The notes under the pieces: generated by a model | Databases searched by the model: none | Told to the model about the DNA's origin: nothing | The model's input: only the letters and a program-made list of their open reading frames with translations | Program-made: the position numbers and the translations under genes | In this document: positions 53,881-62,369 of the stretch, one piece after another | How the letters are laid out: every line of letters starts with the position of its first letter | Numbering within the stretch: position 1 is the stretch's first letter | Assembly: GCA_945913015.1 (NCBI GenBank) | Contig: CAMECH010000002.1 | Location: forward strand, 62,001-126,000 | Source of the DNA: an uncultured Bacteroides sp. | GTDB taxonomy: Bacteria > Bacillota > Clostridia > Lachnospirales > Lachnospiraceae | DNA: 64,000 bases | Direction of reading: 5' to 3'

Positions 53881-54075
53881 CATTATATCACGATTCGCAC
53901 TTCGTGCTTGACGATTTCTTCGAAATCTATCGTGATTGCCATTCGCCGCTCGCCATGAACAAGCTACGCTTGCTCCAGCTCGCTAACGCTCATTATATCA
54001 CGTCGACTGACGTCTCCGTGTAGTTTTGCCTTATGTCAATGTCCGCAAGCGCACATTGCCGCAAGGCTTATTATA
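53881..54075 (-). repeat. Hairpin-rich composite element with 12-bp direct repeats
   Basis: ATCACGAT (53887) pairs with ATCGTGAT (53929-53936) around two inner hairpins, GCACTTCGTGC and GATTTCTTCGAAATC, a three-way junction shape. CATTATATCACG occurs at 53881 and again at 53991, and a related TTATATCA lies at 54071. CAATGT...ACATTG and GCCTT...AAGGC form a last hairpin at about 54030-54067. Read toward mrp, each boundary contains TATAAT. No protein is coded here. Confidence 0.5.
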
Positions 54076-54193
54076 TCATATTATAGACAGTTGTAAAACC
54101 CTATATCCACCACATTTGATTCAAACAGTCAATATAACATTTATTAAATCTTAATATAATTTTATTCTCTAATCTAATTTACACGCTTTAACA

Positions 54194-54275
54194 GGATATA
54201 CTGTTACACGGATATACTATTACACAAATCGAACGACCGTTATATCTGTACTTTCCAAAATACAACGGCCGTTCT
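54194..54275. other. Tandem 16-bp duplication and hairpin in the mrp-upstream intergenic region
   Basis: GGATATACTGTTACAC is repeated with one change directly after itself (54194 and 54210). GAACGACCGTT...AACGGCCGTTC (54231-54275) is an imperfect 11-bp stem. The flanks (54076-54193 and 54276-54420) are AT-rich with no gene seen. Confidence 0.4.
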
Positions 54276-54422
54276 AAAACTGTTCGTTATTCAATTTTTC
54301 CCTTGTCCTCTCTTTCTTGTTACATTAATTATTATATATGTACCGATTATTTTAATAATATCAGAGTTTTGAAATAAGAACCCTATTCTTAATTTCTCAC
54401 AGCCCACTAAATATATCTTCCA

Positions 54423-54657
54423 TCAGTTCCTGTTACTTTCTTCTAACAATTTTGCATCCAGTGCCTTCAGCATATGCATTGTTTCAAAGTAGCTTCTTCA
54501 AAAACTTTCAGGTTGTATAAGTAGTACACTTTTTCTTCATCGTTTCTTTACACGAATCTGAAATCCCGGATATTACTTTTTGTGGTATTGTTCAATATGA
54601 CTGCCTCTTCAAGCTTATCATTGTTAGTCTCATTTCTTATCTTTCACATATTACTTT
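54423..54657 (-). pseudogene. Possible decayed gene
   Basis: On the minus strand, one frame reads NNDKLEEAVILNNTTKSNI and, after a stop, RNDEEKVYYLYNLKVFEEAT; a frameshift then continues MHMLKALDAKLLEESNRN before a stop. The coding-like composition over three pieces suggests a dead gene. I do not recognise a family. The rest of this gap to 55014 is T-rich and appears empty. Confidence 0.3.
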
Positions 54658-55014
54658 ACCGATTATAATACATTAATCTAATATCAATTAACTATGATAT
54701 CTGCTCTTCGTTGCATTACCACTTCATATTGATTGTTATTTCGTATCTAACCCAACGGAATCGCCCTCTTTCTTTTTTGTTATGGTTGATTTATTTGATT
54801 TGGTTGTTTCTTGTTTATGTATGTATATTAACATTGTTTTTTACTTTTGTCAATACATTTTTACAATTTATCGAAAAATATTTTGTTTTATTTTCTATTG
54901 TTGCCATTCTTTTTATTAATTGTTTTATTTTAATAAAATATTCTGACAATTATTATAGTATGCTCACCCGTCTAATCCGGTTCACCTTATATTGACCTGC
55001 AATGTCACCTGTGC

Positions 55015-55263
55015 TCAGACCATGCAAGTAATAATTTCAATAATAATTGATATACCAACGCAAACCGACGGAATAATAAGCACGCAGCCCACAGCAATCA
55101 AAATATACGGAACCTTCGCTTTTTTATTATATTTCTTATTCTGCATATGTAATATAATTCCCGCTATAAGTAGTGCCAGTCCAACAAGTGCAACCCCAAA
55201 AACAACCAGCAAAAAAACTGCCGTAAAAATGATTGCTACCAGCAACACCCCCATAAATGCCAT
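55015..55263 (-). CDS. Small two-to-three-helix membrane protein
   Basis: The product is 82 residues: a long hydrophobic stretch (about 5-40) that could be two helices, a basic turn (NKKYNKKAKV), and a last helix (about 52-78). A strong AGGAGGATAAA precedes the ATG, so it is likely real although short. Function is unknown. It lies 22 bp after the MATE gene and may be co-transcribed. Confidence 0.6.
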   Translation of the reverse strand: MAFMGVLLVAIIFTAVFLLVVFGVALVGLALLIAGIILHMQNKKYNKKAKVPYILIAVGCVLIIPSVCVGISIIIEIITCMV

Positions 55264-55285
55264 TATTTTATCCTCCTATTTACAA

Positions 55286-56632
55286 TCATTTCATATATCC
55301 ATAAATTTTCCGGTTTTTCAGAATATAATAAACTGTCACTATCAAACTTATTCCTTCAACTGCTATTACTACTGTCCAAAGTCCATCCACACCTAATAAT
55401 ATCGGCAATAAATATATCATGATTAACTGCAAAATCAATGTACGTGTAACCGATAAAATTGCTGAAACCTTCCCGTTGCTTAATGCAGTGAAGAAAGCAG
55501 ATGCAAATATATTAAATCCAATAACCCAAAAAGCAACAGAGTAAATCCTCATTCCATGTATGGTTAATTCGTGCAGTTCCCGATTATATCCGACAAATAT
55601 ATCTGCCATAGATACTGTCAGGATTTCAGCCAGAACAAACATCGAAATATTTGTAATTGTAAGTATTATAACACTTTTTCTAAATATATTTTGAAGTTCT
55701 GACTTATTCCCTGCGCCATAGTGGAATCCGATAATCGGCGCAGTCCCCATGGAATATCCGATATATATCGCCACAAATATAAAGGATACATACATAATAA
55801 CACCATAAGCAGCCACACCATTTTCCCCAATATAATGCATCAATTGCAAATTATATAAGAATCCGACAATAGATGCCGATACATTTGACAAAAATTCGCT
55901 GACACCATTGCCACAAGTTTTAGCAATTACTTTAACTTCAAATTTTGTTCCTGTTAATTTTATGATACTTGATTTTGAAAGCATGAAATAGAAAAACGGA
56001 ACTGTACCACCGATTATCTGGCTGGTGACGGTTGCCCATGCTGCACCGGCTATTCCAAAGCCGCATATTCCTACTAAAATCCAGTCAAGCAGCATATTTA
56101 CACATCCTGCAAGCAGCGTTATGGCAAATCCTATTTTCGGTTTCTCCGCCGTAATCAAAAACGATTGAAACAGATTCTGCAGCATAAAAAAAACAACGCC
56201 TGCCATATTTATTCTTAAATACAGCACACAGTATGGCAGCATTGCTTCACTTGCACCAAGAAGTTTTGAAATACCGGGTGCCAGAAAAATGCTGACAGCA
56301 GCAAGAACCAGACCTATCCCAATCAGTGTATAAACTATAAGGGAAAAGTATTCCTTCGCTTTCTGTTTTTCACCAAGCCCCAAATACAACGATACTAATG
56401 CGTTACCACCGGCACCAAACATAAATCCGACTGACGCAATCATCATAATAAACGGCATAACCAGATTGAGTGATGCAAATGCTGTATTTCCTACATAATT
56501 TGAAACAAAGAAACCATCTACGATGCCATAAACAGATGTAAAGAGCATGGTACATATCGGAGCAAGAACAAATCTTAACAGCTTTTTATAAGTGAAATGG
56601 TCTGATAACTGAATACTATTGTGTCTTATCAT
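55286..56632 (-). CDS. MATE family efflux transporter (MepA-like)
   Basis: The product is 448 residues with twelve predicted helices. LLRFVLAPICTMLFTSVYGIVDGFFVSN at the start and GIAGAAWATVTSQIIGG mid-way are MATE-typical, closest in style to the MepA group of multidrug exporters. The gene overlaps the TfoX-MarR chimera by 17 nt. In many Firmicutes a MarR repressor gene stands here, which matches the MarR remnant found upstream. Confidence 0.92.
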   Translation of the reverse strand: MIRHNSIQLSDHFTYKKLLRFVLAPICTMLFTSVYGIVDGFFVSNYVGNTAFASLNLVMPFIMMIASVGFMFGAGGNALVSLYLGLGEKQKAKEYFSLIVYTLIGIGLVLAAVSIFLAPGISKLLGASEAMLPYCVLYLRINMAGVVFFMLQNLFQSFLITAEKPKIGFAITLLAGCVNMLLDWILVGICGFGIAGAAWATVTSQIIGGTVPFFYFMLSKSSIIKLTGTKFEVKVIAKTCGNGVSEFLSNVSASIVGFLYNLQLMHYIGENGVAAYGVIMYVSFIFVAIYIGYSMGTAPIIGFHYGAGNKSELQNIFRKSVIILTITNISMFVLAEILTVSMADIFVGYNRELHELTIHGMRIYSVAFWVIGFNIFASAFFTALSNGKVSAILSVTRTLILQLIMIYLLPILLGVDGLWTVVIAVEGISLIVTVYYILKNRKIYGYMK

Positions 56633-56945
56633 ATGCTCTTACTTCCTTTTCAAACTGCATTTTGAACTTTTCTATCAGTTCAAGATATTTATGTCTGTCT
56701 TCTTCAGTCCACGAAGCTAAAACACTTTCTTCCATATCGACTAACGGCTTCATCTTCTGCTCAATCAAAACTTGTCCTTTGTCCGTTATCACAATTTTCT
56801 TAGATAATTCATCAATTTCTTGTATTTTGAGCCATGCCGCTTTTGCCCCTATCGCTATTAACTCATCAGCTGAGCTAATCCCTACTTCAAGAAGTTGTTC
56901 TTCAACTATTTTTCCTATGTTAGGAAGTTTAGATAATTCTCCCAT
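56616..56945 (-). CDS. Chimeric TfoX-C / MarR-C protein
   Basis: The product is 109 residues. Residues 1-45 (MGELSKLPNIGKIVEEQLLE, then AAWLKIQEID) match the TfoX C-terminal domain. From about residue 47 (KIVITDKGQVLIEQKM, then LASWTEEDRHKYLELIEKF) it matches the wing and dimerisation helices of a MarR regulator. The MarR DNA-recognition helix is absent, as is the second half of TfoX-C. A deletion seems to have joined two genes in frame. The start at 56945 follows AAGGAG; the track's 57065 does not. It precedes and overlaps the MATE gene. Confidence 0.7.
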   Translation of the reverse strand: MGELSKLPNIGKIVEEQLLEVGISSADELIAIGAKAAWLKIQEIDELSKKIVITDKGQVLIEQKMKPLVDMEESVLASWTEEDRHKYLELIEKFKMQFEKEVRAYDKTQ

Positions 56946-57018
56946 ATAAAATACTCCTTTTTGATTGTCCGCAAATTCTAAGTTGTGCATTTTTACGAGC
57001 GGCGCGCAGGCAAGACGG

Positions 57019-57057
57019 AATACAGCCGTGATGAGCTTGCTCGCCAAAGGCTGTATT
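57019..57057. other. Perfect 9-bp hairpin upstream of the chimera
   Basis: AATACAGCC (57019-57027) pairs with GGCTGTATT (57049-57057) around a loop containing GAGCTTGCTC. It lies at the head of an 860-bp stretch without a supported gene (56946-57807) and may be a regulatory stem or an end of the repeat block that follows. Confidence 0.45.
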
Positions 57058-57147
57058 TCACGCAACAGCGCATAATGAGAAATGAAGCAAAGCGAAATGC
57101 GAATGGCACTGCTCGGTCAATTAGGAAACTAAAGTGCTACCTGAAAC

Positions 57148-57412
57148 CTCTGCCATCTGCCTATTCTGGTATAAAAGGTGACTTTAGGCAGAGAAAATGT
57201 GGATATTCATGTCTTTTTCTTGCAGTATTTCTGCCCATACCAATACAGAACGCCATCTATGGCAGAAAAATATCGTCGTTTATTCCAAATTCTTCTGCCC
57301 AAATCAATGTAGAAAACCTTGCTTAGGTAGAAAGCATCGTCGTATTTGCCTTTTCTCTCCAGTTTTTTCTGTCCAAATCAATAAAGAACACAAGCTTAGG
57401 CAGATAATGATT
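57148..57412. repeat. Degenerate tandem repeats, about 64-80 bp per unit
   Basis: Four units begin CTCTGCC or TTCTG(C/T)CC at 57148, 57229, 57293 and 57367. The later ones read on as CCAAATCAATRNAGAA and then GCTTAGGYAGA, so each unit has complementary ends (TTCTGCC/GGCAGA). Units 2 and 3 also share ATCGTCGT. Similarity decays across the block. The frames predicted here (57197-57484, 56985-57326) merely follow the repeats. From 57413 to 57807 the sequence is AT-rich and should hold the next gene's promoter. Confidence 0.6.
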
Positions 57413-57807
57413 AATACCTTAAGAAGAACTCTCTTCCAATCTGTCAATCTCCGCAAATACCGATTGTATAATCACACAATTTAAGGGTTACATTAGCTGT
57501 TATTTTTTATTAATAAATTCCATGCTAACCCTTATAAACACTAACTTTTCTGTATGATAGCTTTCCCTTATATATTCCCTTGTGATATATTGTGTTATAT
57601 TGCATTACAAGGATTTGTGAATCCTCATAATATCAAAAATAAGGTCAAGAAAATTACATAATACATTATAACATAATATAAATGGGCTGTGTGAACTCAA
57701 TGAAATGCTTTCTACTAGAATATCTGACGCTTATTTGCTATAATAAGCAATGAAATGAAATTCTTATTTTCCTTTATATTGATAAGTAAAATAAATTTGG
57801 AGTGGAA

Positions 57808-58644
57808 ATGGTTTTTAAAAATGTGTTTTGTTCAAAATTATATAAAGAGACTTTTTCAAAATATCTGAGAATAAATGAGACTACTCATGAAGATGAAATT
57901 TTTGTTGATATGGCAGAGCCAATGGGGGATAAAATATCGTATTTGTATATGAAGAATGCACATAGCGTTTCTGACTGTAAAGCATTTGTAACTACAACAG
58001 ATGAAAGAGTTTTGATTGCGGTATATAATCTTTTTGGGGAATTCCATAAGTGTTATATAATAAATCATATTAGCTTATATAATATCGAGATAAAGAAGGT
58101 TTTTGGTGGGCAACAGATATCTTTTGAAGGACAATCACAGTATGGAAATGTGTCAATTAAAATGTATGTACCAAGCAAACAGTTTGGAACAGATTTGAAG
58201 GCACAGGATGAGCATTTAAGATTATTTGTAGAGAATTTAAATAAAATAAAAGAAAATCCTAAATCTTTCATTGATGAAAGATGCATTATTTCATCGATTG
58301 TTGAAAATGATGGATGGGTACACCGCTCAGATGATGAATTAATAATGAAATATTATAAGATGAAAAAAATCACAGAGCCAATTGATTGGAAAAAAGTTGC
58401 AAAGTCGCCTGTAAGGATTACGGATGTAGGTCTTGGTGGCGGAGAACGGTATGTTATACGCGGAAGTAATGGTATCGGAGAGTGTATTGATATGATTACC
58501 GGGTCATGCAACATAAGACTTATCTACGGAGATGAAGGTGTTGCAGGTACATTCTGGGGTGGTGGAGATGGAAGAGTAACTATTTGCTCTGAATATTTAG
58601 TACTTGTTTGTACTCTGGATGAATGTGATATTGAATTTTTGTAA
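57808..58644 (+). CDS. Protein of unknown function, orphan
   Basis: The product is 278 residues, soluble, with alternating beta segments in the first 150 residues (YIINHISLYNIEIKKVF, then QISFEGQSQYGNVSIKMYV), which hint at a PH-like fold, and a Gly-rich C-terminal part (DVGLGGGERYVIRGSNGIG, GTFWGGGDG). I recognise no family. GGAG lies 5 nt before the ATG at 57808; the track's 57802 is GTG. It is AT-richer than the housekeeping genes and stands alone, which suggests an accessory gene. Confidence 0.65.
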   Translation: MVFKNVFCSKLYKETFSKYLRINETTHEDEIFVDMAEPMGDKISYLYMKNAHSVSDCKAFVTTTDERVLIAVYNLFGEFHKCYIINHISLYNIEIKKVFGGQQISFEGQSQYGNVSIKMYVPSKQFGTDLKAQDEHLRLFVENLNKIKENPKSFIDERCIISSIVENDGWVHRSDDELIMKYYKMKKITEPIDWKKVAKSPVRITDVGLGGGERYVIRGSNGIGECIDMITGSCNIRLIYGDEGVAGTFWGGGDGRVTICSEYLVLVCTLDECDIEFL

Positions 58645-58674
58645 TAGTGCTCGCTTTTCTCTTCAACCGAAGTA

Positions 58675-58788
58675 AGCGGGGTACAGATGCTGCTTTTCTT
58701 TATCCTGTACCCCGCTCACTTTCTCCTCCGCCGCCTGCCACACCTCCAGCGGGGTACAGAGACTGCAATTCGTGCATCTGTACCCCGC
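58675..58788. repeat. Two copies of a GC-rich palindrome between convergent genes
   Basis: AGCGGGGTACAG...CTGTACCCCGCT occurs at 58675-58716 and, with a different loop, at 58748-58788. Stems are 11-12 bp and perfect. The sequence between them is pyrimidine-rich. Together they may end transcription from both sides, but T-tails are poor, so they could instead be a small dispersed repeat. Confidence 0.6.
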
Positions 58789-58792
58789 CCGC

Positions 58793-59344
58793 TCAATTCT
58801 CCTTCACCTCATTTAATACATCATTTACTATTCTTCTCAGTTTCAATGTACCAAAAAAATCCAACACCGGAATAAACTGCATTATCACTTGATTATTGGT
58901 AATTCCAATCCCTTTAATGTCACGCATATATTTTATATAACAATACCCATAAATTCCGCTTTGTATAATAAAAGAACAAGTTATTGCCACCGGTATCCAG
59001 ACAAATATAATAAATATTCCTCTGGAAGCTGCTACAAGAACAAACCACATTAAAAAGCTATATATGTAATTAACAATATAAAACGGTACAGTTTTTAACT
59101 TTAACAGCAACCATGCTTTCCTTAGTTCTTCTATATTGTTGTGTTTCAATAGTTTTCTTGCACTTACAGCGCAAATCCAGCCATACATCTGTATTGCTAA
59201 AACAATAATTACATATAACAAAATACATAACAATCCGCTTTTTGAATTGTATTTATTAGCAATAATAACAGCCATAAAAGGTGCCACCATACTCACCATT
59301 AAATGCAAATACATCAGTAATACCAACATTCTTGCTTTTTTCAT
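58793..59344 (-). CDS. Membrane protein of unknown function
   Basis: The product is 183 residues with four membrane helices (about 7-30, 36-58, 88-112, 115-138), a basic loop between helices 2 and 3 (SARKLLKHNNIEELRKAW) and a cytosolic C-terminal helix (LRRIVNDVLNEVKEN). I recognise no family. It is AT-rich, alone on its strand, with no strong ribosome binding site in view. It is convergent with the orphan gene across two palindromes. Confidence 0.6.
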   Translation of the reverse strand: MKKARMLVLLMYLHLMVSMVAPFMAVIIANKYNSKSGLLCILLYVIIVLAIQMYGWICAVSARKLLKHNNIEELRKAWLLLKLKTVPFYIVNYIYSFLMWFVLVAASRGIFIIFVWIPVAITCSFIIQSGIYGYCYIKYMRDIKGIGITNNQVIMQFIPVLDFFGTLKLRRIVNDVLNEVKEN

Positions 59345-59451
59345 ATATTTATTACCACCATTTTTAGAATATTGTTTCGTCGTTATTTAAATGGTAAAAT
59401 ATGATAGAAAAAAAGTCAACCTGCGATAAATCGCTCAGAATGGAGGTTAAT

Positions 59452-59982
59452 ATGTCTATTGATAATGATGTTTTATCACTGATTCAAACAAGAAGAAGCA
59501 TCCGGAGCTTTAAGCCTGATATGATACCTAAAGATATTATAGACAAGATTATAACTGCGGGTACATATGCAGCAACAGGCAAAAATATGCAGTCACCTAT
59601 TATTATTGCGGTGACAAATAAAGACGTAAGAGACCGTCTTTCCAAGCTTAATGCTGAAATCATGGGAAAGAACAGTGATCCGTTCTATGGTGCACCGGTT
59701 GTTTTGATTGTCCTTGCTGACAAATCATGTGTCAACCATGTTTATGACGGCAGCCTTGTCATGGGAAATCTCATGCTTGCTGCTCATTCACTTGGCATCG
59801 GCAGTTGCTGGATTCACAGAGCAAAGGAAGAATTTGAACGTCCAGAGGGGCTGGAAATTCTCAAATCACTTGGTATCGAAGGTGAATATGAGGGAATCGG
59901 TCATTGCGTTCTCGGCTATGTGGACGGCGATTACCCGCAGACTCCTGCGCGCAAATCTGACTGGGTCTACTACATCGAATAA
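59452..59982 (+). CDS. Nitroreductase family protein
   Basis: The product is 176 residues, an FMN-dependent NAD(P)H oxidoreductase. LIQTRRSIRSFKPDMIP gives the FMN phosphate contacts (RRSIRSF); AGTYAATGKNMQS, YGAPVVLIVLAD, and MLAAHSLGIGSCWIHRA complete the family pattern, and GHCVLGYVDGDYP ends the core. The ATG at 59452 follows AGAATGGAGGTTAAT; the track's 59401 has none. The substrate is not predictable. Confidence 0.9.
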   Translation: MSIDNDVLSLIQTRRSIRSFKPDMIPKDIIDKIITAGTYAATGKNMQSPIIIAVTNKDVRDRLSKLNAEIMGKNSDPFYGAPVVLIVLADKSCVNHVYDGSLVMGNLMLAAHSLGIGSCWIHRAKEEFERPEGLEILKSLGIEGEYEGIGHCVLGYVDGDYPQTPARKSDWVYYIE

Positions 59983-60062
59983 ACGTGTGAGAAATAAGCA
60001 AAATGTGTAAAATAAGCCAAAAATAAAAATAGGCTGAGTACATACGCTGAGCAACAAAAATG

Positions 60063-60115
60063 ACCCGGCGCACTAAGCATCTCAACTTAGTGCACCGGGT
60101 CCCCTTTAATTTTTA
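60063..60115. terminator. Strong bidirectional terminator
   Basis: ACCCGGCGCACTAA...TTAGTGCACCGGGT is a 14-bp stem with one mismatch, followed by CCCCTTTAATTTTT. It separates the nitroreductase and the convergent EF-hand-like gene. Confidence 0.85.
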
Positions 60116-61327
60116 CACTGCAAAATCCACATGCTGTATGGTGCCCGCTTCACCATTTTCCTTCAGAAATACTCCTGTTTTTCTTATTACGGCCTGCACC
60201 GCATTATCCTCATCCCTCAAATGATACTGCGTTGAAGAATTTCCAAGATATACTGCGCCTACCCCGGCCTCCTTAAGACTTACCAGATTAGTTTCACCAT
60301 TCTCATCAAAGCTCCATACTTTCAGTTTTTCAAATACTGAATCCGCTTCATCAATCCATCCGTTGCCATCTTCATCATACGCTGCAAGATCAGCAAACCC
60401 GTCTCCCGATTTTGTTCCAAATAATTCGCTGCCGTCATTGATGATACCATCATTATTCTTATCAAGCGCAAGAAAACCGCTGCCGTTTCCAAGCCTTGAA
60501 ATCTCTTCATCTTTTCCGTCAGCATCAAGGTCAAACAAAAATTTCTGGTCACTGATTTTGGCTGTGTCCGCTCCGACATTAATTATAAGCGGGTCAACAC
60601 AGATATAATCCTGCATTGACAGTTCCTCGTACTGTTCGCAGAAGGCTTGCGAAAGCCCCAGCTCAATATTAAAATTAATCTGTCTTCCGTCTGCCGTATT
60701 AACCATGCCTGTCCCTGCAAATGTGACCGCCTCCTGCTCAGAAAATATCGTCTGTGCAGCCGTCACTCTGGTAAGCGTTGAGCCACCTGAATTTCCTGCG
60801 GCACCTGAAGGCACTAAAGCTCCTGAAGCCGGTAGTCCACCCGCCACACTCATCTCACCTGAAGCTGACGGTCCGCCCAAAAACCTCATCTCACCCGAAG
60901 CCGACATTCCGCCTGACACTGACAATGAAGCCTGCTGAACAGGATTCTGTTTAGCGCTGTGACGCTCATGCTCATTCAAATCCTTTGAAAGCCGCTCGTA
61001 TCTGCCGTACCTTCCCTTTCTTAATGCCTCAAGCATCCTTTCGATAAGCTCCAGCTTTAAATCATTGGTGTCTCCGATTCTTTCATCATACGACACCTCC
61101 GAACTTTTTTGGATAATCCCGACATACACCGCAGCCGAATTACTCTGCTGTTTTTTTGAATCATCCTTCAAATCCCTAAGTTTCTGCACAAGAGACTTTC
61201 CATCCTCAGAAATCTGCAGGGCTGCTGCATCATCCTTCTTCATAACAGCGGATTCCTTCTCTGAATAGAGAAAACTTGAATAGACGCGGTTTGAACTTAG
61301 CCCAACCGCACTGTTGCCGATTATCAT
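60113..61327 (-). CDS. Calcium-binding-like (EF-hand/dockerin-type loop) protein
   Basis: The product is 404 residues. The C-terminal half has DxDxDG loops: FDLDADGKDEEI, LDKNNDGIINDGSELFG and YDEDGNGWIDEADSVF, each with calcium-coordinating Asp/Asn, then LGNSSTQYHL. The middle has repeated GEM/SASG units (GGPSASGEMSVAGGLPASG). The N-terminal part is helical. No signal peptide is present, although similar proteins in motile Lachnospiraceae are thought to be surface or flagellar associated; that is a guess. The ATG at 61327 (AAAGGATGTGAGACC) is preferred to 61408. Downstream-facing terminator follows. Confidence 0.7.
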   Translation of the reverse strand: MIIGNSAVGLSSNRVYSSFLYSEKESAVMKKDDAAALQISEDGKSLVQKLRDLKDDSKKQQSNSAAVYVGIIQKSSEVSYDERIGDTNDLKLELIERMLEALRKGRYGRYERLSKDLNEHERHSAKQNPVQQASLSVSGGMSASGEMRFLGGPSASGEMSVAGGLPASGALVPSGAAGNSGGSTLTRVTAAQTIFSEQEAVTFAGTGMVNTADGRQINFNIELGLSQAFCEQYEELSMQDYICVDPLIINVGADTAKISDQKFLFDLDADGKDEEISRLGNGSGFLALDKNNDGIINDGSELFGTKSGDGFADLAAYDEDGNGWIDEADSVFEKLKVWSFDENGETNLVSLKEAGVGAVYLGNSSTQYHLRDEDNAVQAVIRKTGVFLKENGEAGTIQHVDFAV

Positions 61328-61664
61328 GGTCTCACATCCTTTCTCGTCCATGACGCATAAAATATCCGGCTTTGCAGATATACCCGCAAAGCAATGTCCT
61401 GCTGCCATCCGTGGCGCAGATAAAGCACATTTTACCGCGTATACAGCTAATCCCGCAGCTAATTTCTCAGCTGATACTGCAGCATATAAATATAATTATG
61501 CTTTACGATTTTGATATCGGCATATTTCTCACAAAAATTAACCCTTCCAAAAAATATTTTCCAGCAAATCCACCCCTTTCATAGCATAAAAAAGCAACCG
61601 GAACATCTCTGTTTCGATTGCCATAATAATATCATACCTGATTTTGCATTACAATTATGTCGTT

Positions 61665-61714
61665 GTTAGTCTGTCGTTAGTTCTGTGTTAGTCGACTGTT
61701 AGTATGCCGTTAGT
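61665..61714. promoter_or_regulatory. Five GTTAGT boxes at exact 11-bp intervals
   Basis: GTTAGT starts at 61665, 61676, 61687, 61698 and 61709, with five unrelated bases between copies. They lie about 340 bp upstream of the EF-hand-like gene and 32 bp past the Fic stop. The remainder of 61328-61745 is AT-rich and holds no other supported feature. The phasing suggests repeated binding of one protein on one face of the helix; GTTAGT fits the core of the LytTR consensus. Confidence 0.55.
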
Positions 61715-61745
61715 CTTTCATCTGTTTATATCTCATTTTGTGTTT

Positions 61746-62369
61746 TTATTGTTGATGTTCAAAAAGACAGCTCTTAATCAAATTTTCCAACATATCATTG
61801 CTGGCATTTGCTGATTTAATACTGGCAGCTATCATTTCTTCTTTTGAAACATCGGTAAAATCAATTTCAAATCTACCATTGTTCAAACATAACTGCTCTA
61901 TGTATATTCTCTGAGTTCTCCCATTGCCTTCTCTAAAAGGATGAATCATATTAATCTCACCCAAGTAATAAGCAAGTCGCTTACTCATCTCTTCCTTATC
62001 TGTTATATCAGCTAAGAAATTTTCTTTTTTCAGATTACGATATAAATCATCAAATTGGCTTTCAATAAACTGCACCAAACAGAAAATTGTTCCTTTAGAA
62101 ATATCAACCGTTCTTGTCTTGCCTGCCCAAGAATAGACATCACTGAATAAATGCTTATGTATAGAACAAAGGTGTTTAAAAGAGAAATCACCTGTAACAC
62201 CTTGATTGACAAGTTCTGCCTGACGTACTGCTGAATAGTCTCTTTCAGCCTCGTGCAATGTGTCTGAATCTCTTATATCCAGCTTATTCTTTAATACATT
62301 TGTTCCCGGATAACAGTATTTAGCATCCTGTTCATCATCATAGAAATAATCATACTCTTGATCTTTCAA
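61746..62369 (-). CDS. Fic toxin with canonical active site
   Basis: The product is 207 residues. The Fic motif is complete: INMIHPFREGNGRTQR at about residue 139-154, matching HPFx(D/E)GNGRxxR of AMP-transferring Fic enzymes, which modify targets such as DNA gyrase. TRTVDISKGTIFC lies where the beta-hairpin flap is expected. The start is TTG at 62369, overlapping the antitoxin gene by 20 nt, so expression is coupled. The inhibitory helix is in the partner protein, making this a class I Fic. Confidence 0.85.
   Translation of the reverse strand: MKDQEYDYFYDDEQDAKYCYPGTNVLKNKLDIRDSDTLHEAERDYSAVRQAELVNQGVTGDFSFKHLCSIHKHLFSDVYSWAGKTRTVDISKGTIFCLVQFIESQFDDLYRNLKKENFLADITDKEEMSKRLAYYLGEINMIHPFREGNGRTQRIYIEQLCLNNGRFEIDFTDVSKEEMIAASIKSANASNDMLENLIKSCLFEHQQ

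Noticed and set aside
54711-54995. 94-codon hydrophobic ORF on the plus strand
   Set aside because: It starts at TTG without a ribosome binding site, and its hydrophobicity reflects T-rich DNA.
57148-57412. CRISPR array
   Set aside because: Units are 64-80 bp, diverged along their full length and lack constant repeats with unique spacers; no cas gene is present.
57197-57484. 95-codon ORF and the overlapping one at 56985-57326
   Set aside because: Their sequence simply follows the degenerate tandem repeats, and neither has a ribosome binding site.
61665-61714. CRISPR or simple microsatellite
   Set aside because: The conserved part is only 6 bp and the spacers 5 bp, far too short for CRISPR; spacers are unrelated, unlike a microsatellite.
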